Positions 7,516-16,411 are shown, counted from the stretch's first letter. The stretch: 23,648 nucleotides of DNA from an uncultured Porphyromonadaceae bacterium (GCA_900555715.1 USMC01000038.1:1-23648), one strand, 5' to 3'. Notes: a model not told the origin generated them from the sequence alone. Numbers and translations are program-made.

Positions 7516-8148
7516 TTACTTGCTCAGACGGCGCCGGACATAGTCGATGACAATGTCTGCGATATCCTCCAGCGGAAGGAGCGACGAATCGAATGTGAGG
7601 TCGTAGCTCTGCGCGTCGCCCCACCGTTTGTCGGTGTAGAAATTATAGAAGTTGGCACGCAGCTTGTTTGTGCGCGTGGCAAGAGCTTTTGCTTCTTCTA
7701 TGTCCTTGCAGTCGCAGCGTTCCACTATGCGTCGGGCGCATTCTTCCAGCGGGGCGTGGATGAAGATATTTATCACATTCGGAAGATCGCGCAGCACGTA
7801 GTCGGCGCTTCTGCCGACGATGACACATGCCTCGGTGGCGGCGAGCTCATGGATGAATTCGCACTGCGCCTTGTACACTCTGTCGCCGCCGGCTGTCGAT
7901 GTGTCGCCGAGCCACGACATCGGGTAGAACCCCATCGAAAACGGAATGATGCCGCCAACGATTTTCGGGGCGCGCTCGTCGGCGCTCTTGAAAAACTCAA
8001 GGTCGCAGCCAGCCTTTTCGGCAGCCTTGACGAGCAGCTGCTTGTCGTAGAATCCTATACCGAGGCGGTCGGCAATCATTTTGCCTACAGCTCTGCCGCC
8101 GCTGCCGAAACTGCGTCCGATGGTGATGGTATATACCTTAGGAAGCAT
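7516..8148 (-). CDS. Cytidylate-kinase-like P-loop protein
   Basis: This 210-residue P-loop NTPase-fold protein belongs to the cytidylate-kinase-like family (Cytidylate_kin2 type). The nucleotide-binding loop is GRSFGSGGRAVGK (11-23), followed by the family-typical IGFYDKQLL. Further along are CVIVGRSADYVLRD and an Arg-rich lid region (ARRIVERCD). It is not the canonical Cmk of CMP phosphorylation, so its substrate is uncertain. Its ATG overlaps the stop of the GH57 gene by one base (TAATG), and a strong terminator follows. It is therefore the last gene of the glycogen operon and probably coupled to it, which suggests a link to storage-polysaccharide or energy metabolism (inference). Confidence 0.85.
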   Translation of the reverse strand: MLPKVYTITIGRSFGSGGRAVGKMIADRLGIGFYDKQLLVKAAEKAGCDLEFFKSADERAPKIVGGIIPFSMGFYPMSWLGDTSTAGGDRVYKAQCEFIHELAATEACVIVGRSADYVLRDLPNVINIFIHAPLEECARRIVERCDCKDIEEAKALATRTNKLRANFYNFYTDKRWGDAQSYDLTFDSSLLPLEDIADIVIDYVRRRLSK

Positions 8149-9578
8149 TACTTGGCTGTTTTCTTGGGCTTTGCCGTCTTTTCGGTTTTCTCTGCTGCTG
8201 CTTTGGGCTTCCTTCCGGGCTTGCCTTTGGGCTTGGCGGCGGGTGCCGCATCCTTGGCAGCTGCCTCTTCGCGGTTCTTGTGCTCGATGTTATACTGCTC
8301 GACGTTCTTGCGCATGGACGCCAGCTCTTTGTTAAGCGCCTCGATTTCGGCACCCTGATTGGAGATGGTGAGAAGAAGCGCGTTGAGCTCTTCGTTGCCT
8401 ACCGACGAGGGGAACTCTGCCTTGACACGCATGAGGAAGTCGGCGAGAACATTCATGTAATTGGTGAACGCGGCGAACGGGCTGTCGTAGGGGCTGAAGC
8501 CGGCGAAGTCGCGTTTGGTGTTCATGTAGTAGAAATGGTCGCATGTCTGCAGGCGTGCCCAGTCTTCTTTGAGGGCGCGGTTCTCGCTCTTCTCGATGCG
8601 TTCGGTCTGCGCGTAGAGTTTTTCGAATGCTTCATTCTGCAGGCGGTTGCCGAGCCATACCGATGTGTCGGCGGCTTCGTCGGAACTCGAGATAGGATGT
8701 CCTACCGACAGTGTGTCGACCGGCTTGATCTTTGATATCGCCTGCGACGGGGTGACGAACTCTATGCCGTTTTCGGCGGCAAATCGCGGCAGGGCTTCGA
8801 GGAACTGGAAGATACCGGTGGTGGCAGGCTGCATCTCGCCGAATGTCTCGAGATTGAGGAACAGATTCACAATCTGCTCTTCCTGCGGTGTGGCGGCTAT
8901 CCAGCCGATGTATTTGTCGGCTGTGAGCGGGAATTCGGACCACGACGTGTCGGAGAACCGCTTGGCTATGTCGTCGCTGAGCTTGACGTTGCGCAGCAGC
9001 AGTTTGAGTTTGGGAGCGGATGCTGCGTTATAGACGTAGTTGGGAGATTTCCAGCCGAGGATGTGCTTGGCGCCCTCGGTGAGTGCGCCTTTGAAGCCGA
9101 GTGCTACGAGCTGCGGAGCGAGATCGTCGAAATAGATGAGTTCGGTGTTGCGGATGACGGTGGGTTTGACGCCGAAACGTTCTTTAAGGCGGTCGCATGT
9201 CATTTTCACCTGACGTGCAAATTCCTCCGGTTCGCTGAGCGATGCCAGAGAGTAGGCGTAGGGCTGGGCGACGAACTCGCAGCAGCCTGTCTTGGCGAGT
9301 TTCTCAAGAAGGTCGAGAAATTCAGGAACATACTGCTCGAACTGTTCGAGCGCCATGCCGGAGATGGCGATGGAGCAGCGGAAACGTCCGTCGTTCTGCT
9401 CTATCATGCGCAGGAGGGTTTCGGCGGCGGGTATGTATGAGTTGTGCGCCACACGGGTGACGATGTCGTCGTTGAGGAAATCGTCGAAGTAGTAATGGTC
9501 GCGTCCTATGTCGAAGAAACGGTAACGTTTGAGACGGAAGGGCTGATGTATCTCGAAGTTGAAACAGATGGATTTCAT
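8148..9578 (-). CDS. GH57 alpha-amylase-like protein with Asn at the acid/base position
   Basis: This 476-residue cytoplasmic protein is of GH57 type. The first conserved region is FEIHQPFR (8-15). The candidate nucleophile is E146 in RNTELIYF. The fourth region reads NLFLNLETFGE (238-248). In active GH57 enzymes the residue two before the Glu of this motif is the acid/base Asp; here it is N242 (codon complement of 8853-8855). Alpha-amylase-like GH57 proteins with altered catalytic residues are known from Bacteroidetes, so the protein may bind or remodel glycogen rather than hydrolyse it (inference). Residues 434-476 form an unusual Lys/Ala/Pro-rich tail. It lies 11 bp after the GT4 gene in the glycogen operon. 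Confidence 0.9.
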   Translation of the reverse strand: MKSICFNFEIHQPFRLKRYRFFDIGRDHYYFDDFLNDDIVTRVAHNSYIPAAETLLRMIEQNDGRFRCSIAISGMALEQFEQYVPEFLDLLEKLAKTGCCEFVAQPYAYSLASLSEPEEFARQVKMTCDRLKERFGVKPTVIRNTELIYFDDLAPQLVALGFKGALTEGAKHILGWKSPNYVYNAASAPKLKLLLRNVKLSDDIAKRFSDTSWSEFPLTADKYIGWIAATPQEEQIVNLFLNLETFGEMQPATTGIFQFLEALPRFAAENGIEFVTPSQAISKIKPVDTLSVGHPISSSDEAADTSVWLGNRLQNEAFEKLYAQTERIEKSENRALKEDWARLQTCDHFYYMNTKRDFAGFSPYDSPFAAFTNYMNVLADFLMRVKAEFPSSVGNEELNALLLTISNQGAEIEALNKELASMRKNVEQYNIEHKNREEAAAKDAAPAAKPKGKPGRKPKAAAEKTEKTAKPKKTAK

Positions 9579-9589
9579 ATCTGTGGATG

Positions 9590-10852
9590 TTAACGTGCTA
9601 AAACTTTATTGTAAATATCAATGACCTTCTGTCCGGCTTTGTCCCAGGTTATCTGGGCAACTTCGGCAAGGCCGCCTTCGCGCATCTGCTTGTAGAGCGC
9701 GGGATATGAGATGATTGCATGGATGGCGTCTGCCATGGCGTCGATGTCCCAGTAGTCGGTCTTTATGACGTTGTCGAGGATCTCGGCGCATCCGCTCTGC
9801 TTGGAGATGATGGACGGCACGCCCATCTGCATGGCTTCAAGCGGCGATATGCCGAAGGGCTCGGAGACAGACGGCATGATGTATACGTCGCTCGCCTTGA
9901 GCATTTCGTAGACCTGACGTCCTTTCTGGAAGCCAGGGAAATGGAAACGGTCGGCGATGCCGCGTTCGGCGGCAAGCAGAATCATCTTGTCCATCATGTC
10001 GCCGGAGCCTGCCATGACGAAGCGCACGTTCTTGTTGTTCTGAAGAACCTTGGCGGCGGCTTCGACAAAATATTCCGGACCTTTCTGCATCGTGATGCGT
10101 CCGAGGAAGGTGACAACTTTCTCCTTTGTGGCGCGCGGCATCTCGATGTCGAGCAGATCCTGACTCAGAGGAACCACGGCGTTGTGTACTGTCGTTACCT
10201 TCGATGGGTCGATGCCGTAGTGGTCGATGACCGTCTGACGGGTGAGATTGCTGACGGTGATGATGTGGTCGGCATGCGTCATGCCGTCGCGCTCGATGCC
10301 GTAAACCGTAGGATTGGGCTTCCCGCGTGAGCGGTCGTATTCCGTGGCATGGACGTGGACGACGAGCGGTTTGCCCGTTACCTGCTTGGCGTGTATGCCG
10401 GCAGGGTAGGTGAGCCAGTCGTGGCTGTGGATGATGTCGAAATCGAGCGTGCGTGCTATTACGCCGGCTGTGATGGAGTAGTTGTTGATCTCTTCGAGAA
10501 GATTCGAAGGATATTTGCCTGAGAATTCGATGCACCCCAGGTCGTTGGTTCGAAGATAGTTGAAGTCGGAGTATATATGGTCGCGGAGACGGTAGTAGAG
10601 GTCGGGATCCATGACGTTGCCTATGCGGCTCTCGACATAGTCGCGGCTTACGTCGCGCCATGCCACGGGCACTTGCGACGTGCCTATGATGCGGGCGAAG
10701 CTCTTGTCTTCGTCGCCGAATGGCTTGGGAATGACAAATGTTATGTCCATGTCGCCGCACTCCCACATTCCGCGTGTCAGTCCGTAGCTTGCTGTGCCGA
10801 GGCCTCCGAGGATGTGAGGGGGAAATTCCCAACCGAACATTAATGCTTTCAT
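9590..10852 (-). CDS. GT4-family glycosyltransferase, probable glycogen synthase-like
   Basis: This is a two-domain GT-B glycosyltransferase of 420 residues. The N-terminal sugar-nucleotide loop is GWEFPPHILGGLG (7-19), with HSHDWLTYP (142-150) further on. The C-terminal half has GRITMQKG (251-258; R252, K257) and the EX7E motif in SEPFGISPLEAM (E331, E339), the retaining GT4 signature. Lying between a GH133 and a GH57 gene, it most likely adds glucose to glycogen; the donor (ADP- or UDP-glucose) cannot be told from sequence. It begins 13 bp after the debranching-enzyme gene and ends 11 bp before GH57. No signal peptide is present, so it is cytoplasmic. Confidence 0.88.
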   Translation of the reverse strand: MKALMFGWEFPPHILGGLGTASYGLTRGMWECGDMDITFVIPKPFGDEDKSFARIIGTSQVPVAWRDVSRDYVESRIGNVMDPDLYYRLRDHIYSDFNYLRTNDLGCIEFSGKYPSNLLEEINNYSITAGVIARTLDFDIIHSHDWLTYPAGIHAKQVTGKPLVVHVHATEYDRSRGKPNPTVYGIERDGMTHADHIITVSNLTRQTVIDHYGIDPSKVTTVHNAVVPLSQDLLDIEMPRATKEKVVTFLGRITMQKGPEYFVEAAAKVLQNNKNVRFVMAGSGDMMDKMILLAAERGIADRFHFPGFQKGRQVYEMLKASDVYIMPSVSEPFGISPLEAMQMGVPSIISKQSGCAEILDNVIKTDYWDIDAMADAIHAIISYPALYKQMREGGLAEVAQITWDKAGQKVIDIYNKVLAR

Positions 10853-10865
10853 AGAATAATGGGAA

Positions 10866-12815
10866 TTAATTGTTGTCGAAACGTTTTAGCGAGCGGACAG
10901 TGCGCAGAACCTCCGCAACGTTCGTTGCGTGGCTGACAGCACCGCGGCCGGTGTACGGCGGGTTGCCGTCGTAGAGTTGAGACAATGAGCCTACGCATCC
11001 GTTGGGCATCTCATCCTCGAAGCCGATGAGCATACGGTCGATATATCCTACACCGCTCAGACCGAAAACACGCAGATAGGCGTCGGCGTAGAAGCCGATG
11101 AGCCACGGACGCGCGGGACCGTTGTGCATGGCGAACTCGCGTTCTTCGGGAGTGCCGAGATAGCTGGGACGGTAGCCGTAGCTCTTCGGAGAAAGCGTGC
11201 GCAGTCCTTTCGGAGTGAGGAGTTCGCGAGTGACAACGTCGAGAACGCTCTTGCGCTGACGGCGGTCGAGGGGAGAGTAGTCCAGACCTATCGCGATAGC
11301 CATGTTCGGGCGGACAGACGGCTCGGCATAGGCGCCGTCGACAAAGTCGTAGAGATATCCGCTTTCGTTGAGGAAGGTATCGACAAAAGGCTGCTTCATC
11401 TTCTCTGCCTGCTCAAGCCATGCCTGACGGCGCTCGGAGAGGGTGTCGTTGCCTTCGGCAAGCGCTGCTGCAAACATCAGGGCATTGTACCACAGAGCGT
11501 TGAATTCGACGAGTTTGCCCGTGCGGCGCACTACCGGCGCACCGTTGAGTTCCGAGTTCATCCACGATGCCGGATGAAGATGCCCGTCGGTCGACAGGAG
11601 CCCCGATTCCTTGTCGACAAAGAGGTTGGGATGACCGCCGCGGAGGATATAGTCGACAAGCTGTGCGACGTTCTCCATATATAGTTCGCGCGCAGCGTCG
11701 GTGCCGACTGTCTTGGCATACTGCTGTATTGCCCAGATAGCCCACAGAGGAATGTCGGGAAGGTCTATGCCTCGGATGTGCTTGGAAAGTTCTCCGGTGT
11801 CGGCAAAGCGCGTGAGGGCTTTGAGAGCTGTGCTCATTATCGCCTCGTAGTCGGCGCGATGGTCGATGGCGAGCGTCAGACCGGGAACTGCCATGAACGT
11901 GTTGCGGGCGAGAACTACGCCCCAGGGGAAGCCGGAGATGATGTACATGCCTTCGCCGCGACGGATATAGAACTGCTTGGCGGAGTTCTTCAGGCAGTTG
12001 AAGAACGACGAGCGTGGTGTGCGGCTTGCAATCTCGGTGTCGTACATCTTGCTGAGGCTGCGGGGACTTACCTCGCTTATGCCTGCCGAGAATATGAGAG
12101 ACTCGCCCTTCTTGATGGGTACTTCGAAATATCCCGGCACCCAGAGGTCTTCGCAGTAGGGCACGCCGCGTTCGAGGTCTTTCACATATTCGATGTCTTT
12201 ATACCAGTTGGCGTCGTTGACCCAGACGGGTTTGCGGTTGAACTGCATGTAGAGCGTCGGGAAACCTTTGTAAAGGCATGTGGCGATGCCGTTGTTCACT
12301 TCTGTGATTTCGCGGTTTATGGCATTGTTGGCTATGCACAGTTCGTTGACTTCACGGAATGCGAGGAACGGACGGAAGCGGAGTGTCGTTGCCGAATGGG
12401 CTTCGAGAAGGGTGTAGCGGATCAGGATGCGGTTTTCCTGGCTGATGAAGATTTTTTCCTTTGTGAGGACTACGCCGCCGACGCGGAATGTCGTGCGGGG
12501 AACACCTTCGCAGTCGAACTCGCGGATATACTTATGTCCTGCCGGGCTGATTGCACCTCCTTTGTAACGGTGAATGCCGAGATTGAACGGTGCACCGTGC
12601 TGTATCACTGTCTCGTCGAGCGACGACAGCATTACATGTGACTTACCTCCCATCTCGTCGATCGGTATCACCAGCAGACCGTGCTGCTTGCGCGTGTTGC
12701 ATCCCACAAGGCTGGTGCAGTGATAGGCACCTGCCTGATTGGTACGCAGTATCTCCTTGGTGAGCGACTGGTCAAGATTGATGAGCAGGTTTTTGTCAAA
12801 CTTGAGATAACTCAT
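10866..12815 (-). CDS. Amylo-alpha-1,6-glucosidase (glycogen debranching, GH133) family protein
   Basis: This 649-residue protein has a GDE N-terminal beta domain (about 1-250) and an (alpha/alpha)6 catalytic-type domain (about 275-645). Landmarks are SLVGCNTRKQHGLLV (35-49), ISGFPWGVVLARNTFMAVPG (293-312), PDIPLWAIWAIQQY (353-366), SWMNS (417-421), LVEFNALWYNAL (435-446), SVRPN (500-504) and HNGPARPWLIG (564-574). Family members normally read RDTF and TWMD at the second and fourth landmarks; here both Asp are Asn (N305, N420), while D354 is kept. The gene opens the operon behind a promoter and would trim glycogen branch points if active. Whether the changes are clade-wide is not known to me. 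Confidence 0.9.
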   Translation of the reverse strand: MSYLKFDKNLLINLDQSLTKEILRTNQAGAYHCTSLVGCNTRKQHGLLVIPIDEMGGKSHVMLSSLDETVIQHGAPFNLGIHRYKGGAISPAGHKYIREFDCEGVPRTTFRVGGVVLTKEKIFISQENRILIRYTLLEAHSATTLRFRPFLAFREVNELCIANNAINREITEVNNGIATCLYKGFPTLYMQFNRKPVWVNDANWYKDIEYVKDLERGVPYCEDLWVPGYFEVPIKKGESLIFSAGISEVSPRSLSKMYDTEIASRTPRSSFFNCLKNSAKQFYIRRGEGMYIISGFPWGVVLARNTFMAVPGLTLAIDHRADYEAIMSTALKALTRFADTGELSKHIRGIDLPDIPLWAIWAIQQYAKTVGTDAARELYMENVAQLVDYILRGGHPNLFVDKESGLLSTDGHLHPASWMNSELNGAPVVRRTGKLVEFNALWYNALMFAAALAEGNDTLSERRQAWLEQAEKMKQPFVDTFLNESGYLYDFVDGAYAEPSVRPNMAIAIGLDYSPLDRRQRKSVLDVVTRELLTPKGLRTLSPKSYGYRPSYLGTPEEREFAMHNGPARPWLIGFYADAYLRVFGLSGVGYIDRMLIGFEDEMPNGCVGSLSQLYDGNPPYTGRGAVSHATNVAEVLRTVRSLKRFDNN

Positions 12816-12867
12816 TGTGGTTATGTGGTTATTAGGATATGTTTTAGGTCACTTAATGTTTATTCTG

Positions 12868-12898
12868 CGAAGGTAAGCTATTATTCTCGTTCGGCAAT
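12868..12898 (-). promoter_or_regulatory. Putative promoter of the glycogen operon
   Basis: On the minus strand ATTG (12895-12898), a 19-bp spacer and TACCTTCG (12868-12875) resemble TTTG-N19-TAnnTTTG with one change in each box. Transcription would begin near 12861, about 46 nt before the debranching-enzyme ATG. Confidence 0.5.
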
Positions 12899-12933
12899 GA
12901 AAACTGCCGTAAAACATATAAAAACGGCTTTTT

Positions 12934-15330
12934 CTATTTCTTGATGATAAGCGATTTCTTGCTGAATGGAATGGGATAGTTGGTAATCCATATCTCCGGT
13001 TTCAGTTCGTCGCTGTCAGTCGAAATGGTATATACCTCAATCTTCTTATTCTTCATGTCGGAGGTAAGGGGCAGATAGTAGGTATAGTCATGGTCGGTCT
13101 CCGCATTTCGGAATTCCCACGGGTTGATCGCATAGCCTGGGGCACGGTCAGGGCATCCTACGTATTTCCCGTCTACTTTCATAGCCGCGAATGCTCCTTC
13201 GCGCCCGTGATGACCATTTATTGCCACGCATAAGTATGCGCCGTCGGCAAAATCATCGATCGTAAACTGGCTTTTCCAGGCGTACCGTGCAGTGCATCCT
13301 GCCTGTCCATAGTCGCGGAACAGGTTGTTGGCGCGCCATTTACTTCGGTCGAGCTGCTGTCCGTCTCTGAATCCGGTGATTTCGCTTATGCGGAGTGGCG
13401 AATTGTTCAGCCGCATATACCTGAACGACCCGGCATCTGTTAAATCAATAGATGTCTTCAGGCCGGAAATGAAAGGCACATAGCGCCAGTTCAGCAGGTC
13501 GCTTGAGATGGCAGCCCAGACTCCTTCTTCAAGTGTGTATGGAGAGATGGAGTATTCATCAGGGAAATCAAGTTCGAGCCTGTCGAGCTTTGTTTCTTCT
13601 CCAAGGTCGAGATAGAAAGCCGATGAAGCACCGATACGGTTGTCACCGTGGCGTAAGCGTATCGAAAACCTGGTGTCAGGGTCGCCGTCGAAAAGATATG
13701 CGTCCCACAACTCCCGGCTGACGAAAATCGGCTGTTTGAAAAAAGCATCGCGGGCTGCCTGTACTTGTGGAATGGCTGTTTCGCCCGAACGACGAAGCGA
13801 CCGTACTTCGAGGGCATTGTTGTCTGCGGCGTAGCAGGTGGCGTAATAAAGCGAGGAGGCATCAGCCGGCACCTCACATGGGGTCATTGTCGCCAGATGG
13901 CGGTGGTAGTTTTCTTTGAAGGGTGTGCCTGAAAAACCGACTTTTACGGAGCCGCCGCGGGCAAGCTTTTTTGAGTTGCGGTCATCGATAGTCGCATTTG
14001 AAAAATCACCTTTCCCATTCTCCATAGTCACTTTGTAACTCTTGCCCGGCATACCCAGCAGTTCAATCTCTACATCGTCACCTGCTTTATCGTTGATTAT
14101 ATGGTATGGAATGCCACTCAGTGTCACTTTGTCTTTTTCCGGCTCGTTAGTCAATTTTACAAGTGCGGCACGGAACGGAAGAACTTCGACTTCTAATTTA
14201 TCACCGAATTTGTGCTGTCCAAAATCGTAGATATATGGGTGGTACAGTCGAGCTCTCACACTTTTCCCATTGTCTGTCAGTCCGGTCGACTCATCAAGCG
14301 AAACAGTGTATTTCACCGGATTCCAGCTAAGGTTGCGCAGGGTGATGAACCGTGTGCTGTCGTCGCCACGGCTCAACGCCTCCGGTCCGTACTGATCTTC
14401 GGATAAACGCATCGCGTGAACGAGAATGTCGCGGTAATTGCGGTGTAGGTTGAAAATGAATGCCAGATAGGGGAATTCGTCATCGCGCAGCAACCAGGGA
14501 TTGCCATATATCTCGGGCGCGAGAATCAGTTCTCGCCCGAATGCCTGCAGTATGAGGTCGTCTTCCCAATAATCGAGTGCTGATGACAGGCATACTCCAT
14601 GGTCCTCGGTGAGTCGGGTAAGATTGTCCGGCGATTTACGGCTGATAGCTTGTGCGCGGTGATGAGGTGCTGTGACCGTATTGGTCATGTGTACGTCGAT
14701 GTAGGTTTCGTCGCCGCCGAGCAGAGTGGTGGTGGAATGCTTTGCGCCTGAACCAAGTTCAAGGCGATGGTTTAGAAGTACGAAGTCTGGTGATAATCGC
14801 CGTATCTCGGACATCATACTGTCGAAATAACAATATTTTTCCGTTCTCAGCTGTCCGCATACGGCATCCATCTTAAACAGGCCGAAATTGAAATTTTTGA
14901 CGAGTCCGACCAACATGTCGATTCGTTCTGCGGCTTCCGTATCCGTCTCGCCAAAGCCGTCCGGACCGCCCCATAAGCCAAGTCTGGTATTCATCTCTGC
15001 GGCCTGCCGGCTTAACGGTCCGAAGCCTTGTGGAAATTGTTTCCTGAAACGGTCTGATTTCGTAGTTCCGTAAAAGTTTGCGCCATCTATTGCACCGGCA
15101 TCAAATGCGTATATGTCGAGTTCCAGACCGTAACGGTCATGTAACCAACGGAAAAAGTCCAGATTGATACGTGTCTGTTCATCCGTAGCTCCTTCGTTGG
15201 TGTTGTTGATCCATGTAAAATATTGAGAGTGCGACGGGGTGGTCTCAGTGGCACCGCCTTGCGGTGGCTGTGCTTTTACGGAAATGGCGCCGATGCATGT
15301 CAGCATGCAGGCAAAGGTGAATATTTTCAT
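12934..15330 (-). CDS. Secreted clan-D-like glycoside hydrolase with F5/8 type C domain
   Basis: The 798-residue protein starts with a signal peptide (cleavage after SVKA, residue 20). A TIM barrel of alpha-galactosidase/clan-D type follows: LDIYAFDAGA (71-80), LGLWGGPDGFG (118-128), and FKMDAV, where D155 is the candidate nucleophile. In GGDETYID and the RAQAIS stretch after it, D207 is the candidate acid/base. A beta-sandwich follows, then an F5/8 type C (discoidin-like) carbohydrate-binding domain around 540-655 and a C-terminal beta domain. The frame stays open upstream to 15927, but that part is antisense to fabD and crosses a terminator, so the ATG at 15328-15330 is the start. The exact family and substrate are uncertain. 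Confidence 0.8.
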   Translation of the reverse strand: MKIFTFACMLTCIGAISVKAQPPQGGATETTPSHSQYFTWINNTNEGATDEQTRINLDFFRWLHDRYGLELDIYAFDAGAIDGANFYGTTKSDRFRKQFPQGFGPLSRQAAEMNTRLGLWGGPDGFGETDTEAAERIDMLVGLVKNFNFGLFKMDAVCGQLRTEKYCYFDSMMSEIRRLSPDFVLLNHRLELGSGAKHSTTTLLGGDETYIDVHMTNTVTAPHHRAQAISRKSPDNLTRLTEDHGVCLSSALDYWEDDLILQAFGRELILAPEIYGNPWLLRDDEFPYLAFIFNLHRNYRDILVHAMRLSEDQYGPEALSRGDDSTRFITLRNLSWNPVKYTVSLDESTGLTDNGKSVRARLYHPYIYDFGQHKFGDKLEVEVLPFRAALVKLTNEPEKDKVTLSGIPYHIINDKAGDDVEIELLGMPGKSYKVTMENGKGDFSNATIDDRNSKKLARGGSVKVGFSGTPFKENYHRHLATMTPCEVPADASSLYYATCYAADNNALEVRSLRRSGETAIPQVQAARDAFFKQPIFVSRELWDAYLFDGDPDTRFSIRLRHGDNRIGASSAFYLDLGEETKLDRLELDFPDEYSISPYTLEEGVWAAISSDLLNWRYVPFISGLKTSIDLTDAGSFRYMRLNNSPLRISEITGFRDGQQLDRSKWRANNLFRDYGQAGCTARYAWKSQFTIDDFADGAYLCVAINGHHGREGAFAAMKVDGKYVGCPDRAPGYAINPWEFRNAETDHDYTYYLPLTSDMKNKKIEVYTISTDSDELKPEIWITNYPIPFSKKSLIIKK

Positions 15331-15344
15331 ATATGTGATGTTTC

Positions 15345-15383
15345 TATATAAAAAGCCGCTTTCTGGTGAGGAAAAGCGGCTTT
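15345..15383 (-). terminator. Rho-independent terminator downstream of fabD
   Basis: AAAGCCGCTTT (15352-15362) and AAAGCGGCTTT (15373-15383) form a perfect 11-bp stem with a 10-nt loop. On the minus strand it runs into TTTTTATATA. It lies 24 bp past the fabD stop and 21 bp upstream of the glycosidase ATG. The plus strand also has a T run (15387-15393), so the structure could stop transcription both ways. Confidence 0.85.
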
Positions 15384-15407
15384 GCATTTTTTTGTAGGTT
15401 TCGTGTG

Positions 15408-16286
15408 TCAGTTCATGCCGCTGACAGCCACGGACGGATCGATTTTTGCGACAAGACCCTGAAGAACCTTGCCCGGACCGAGTTCGACGAACTCTGTGGC
15501 GCCGTCGGCAATCATGTTGCGGACGGTCTGCGTCCAGCGTACCGGAGCGGTGAGCTGTGCCACGAGGTTGGCTTTGATTTCGGCGGGGTCGGTGTGGGGC
15601 AGAGCGTCGACGTTCTGATAGACAGGGCATACGGGTGTGTGGAACTCCGTATTCTCGATGGCTGCGGCAAGCTCGGCACGGGCGGGCTCCATGCAGGGCG
15701 AGTGGAACGCACCGCCCACTTTGAGCTTGAGGGCGCGCTTGGCTCCTGCTGCTTTGAGAAGCTCGCATGCTTTGTCGATGGCGGCTACTTCGCCGGATAT
15801 GACGAGCTGACCGGGGCAGTTGTAGTTCGCGCAGACGACAACACCGTCGATGCCGGCGCATATTTCCTCGACTTTCTCGTCGGGAAGGGCGATGACGGCT
15901 GCCATTGTCGATTCTGTGAGCTCGCACGCTTTCTGCATGGCGTTGGCACGGGCTGCCACAAGACGCAGACCGTCTTCAAAGCTGAGCGCTCCGGCTGCTA
16001 CGAGAGCGGAGAATTCGCCGAGAGAATGACCGGCTACCATGTCGGGCTTGAATTCGTCGCCCAGGCTGATGGCAAGAAGTACGGAATGGAGGAAAATGGC
16101 GGGCTGGGTCACCGCTGTCTGGCGGAGGTCTTCGTCAGTTCCTGCAAACATAAGGTCGGTGATGCGGAAGCCGAGAATATCATTGGCTTTTTCGAACAGT
16201 TCGTGAGCTTTGGGGTTGTTGTCGTAGAGGTCTTTGCCCATGCCGACAAACTGTGCTCCCTGACCGGGGAAAACGTATGCTTTCAT
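15408..16286 (-). CDS. fabD: Malonyl CoA-acyl carrier protein transacylase
   Basis: The enzyme moves the malonyl group from CoA to ACP to feed fatty-acid elongation in the cytoplasm. At 292 residues it has family length. Motifs are VFPGQGAQFVGMG (5-17), the nucleophile S88 in GHSLGE, R112 in RLVAARANAM, and the catalytic His in GGAFHSP. The start follows a TAACTTTG box at 16342-16349. The next gene on the strand, a secreted glycosidase, lies beyond a terminator, so fabD is probably monocistronic. Confidence 0.97.
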   Translation of the reverse strand: MKAYVFPGQGAQFVGMGKDLYDNNPKAHELFEKANDILGFRITDLMFAGTDEDLRQTAVTQPAIFLHSVLLAISLGDEFKPDMVAGHSLGEFSALVAAGALSFEDGLRLVAARANAMQKACELTESTMAAVIALPDEKVEEICAGIDGVVVCANYNCPGQLVISGEVAAIDKACELLKAAGAKRALKLKVGGAFHSPCMEPARAELAAAIENTEFHTPVCPVYQNVDALPHTDPAEIKANLVAQLTAPVRWTQTVRNMIADGATEFVELGPGKVLQGLVAKIDPSVAVSGMN

Positions 16287-16341
16287 ATATTTGGATTGAA
16301 GAATTGTACTTACTGATTTATAATTTCCATTAATTTTTCTG

Positions 16342-16349
16342 CAAAGTTA
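16342..16349 (-). promoter_or_regulatory. Putative -7 box of the fabD promoter
   Basis: On the minus strand TAACTTTG matches TAnnTTTG exactly and would give a leader of about 49 nt. No clear TTTG is found 19-21 bp upstream, so the assignment is moderate. The divergent tatA start is 63 bp further right. On the plus strand only TAATTTTA (16372-16379) resembles a -7 box for tatA. Confidence 0.5.
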
Positions 16350-16411
16350 CGGAATTCTCGGAAATTATTTGTAATTTTACATTGTCAAATATTAAAACAC
16401 TGTTATTTCTT

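Noticed and set aside
7396..8358. 320-codon plus-strand frame antisense to the cytidylate-kinase-like gene
   Set aside because: It crosses the operon terminator and the kinase-like gene and shows no family features.
12906..12928. GCCGT/ACGGC hairpin as terminator after the secreted glycosidase
   Set aside because: Only 5 bp with a 13-nt loop and a weak T tail on the minus strand; too weak to call.
15331..15927. 199-codon upstream extension of the secreted glycosidase
   Set aside because: It is antisense to fabD and passes through the 11-bp-stem terminator, and a proper signal peptide starts at 15330.
16382..16411. TTG start for tatA ten codons upstream
   Set aside because: The ATG at 16412 gives the family's normal length; the added residues do not match TatA.
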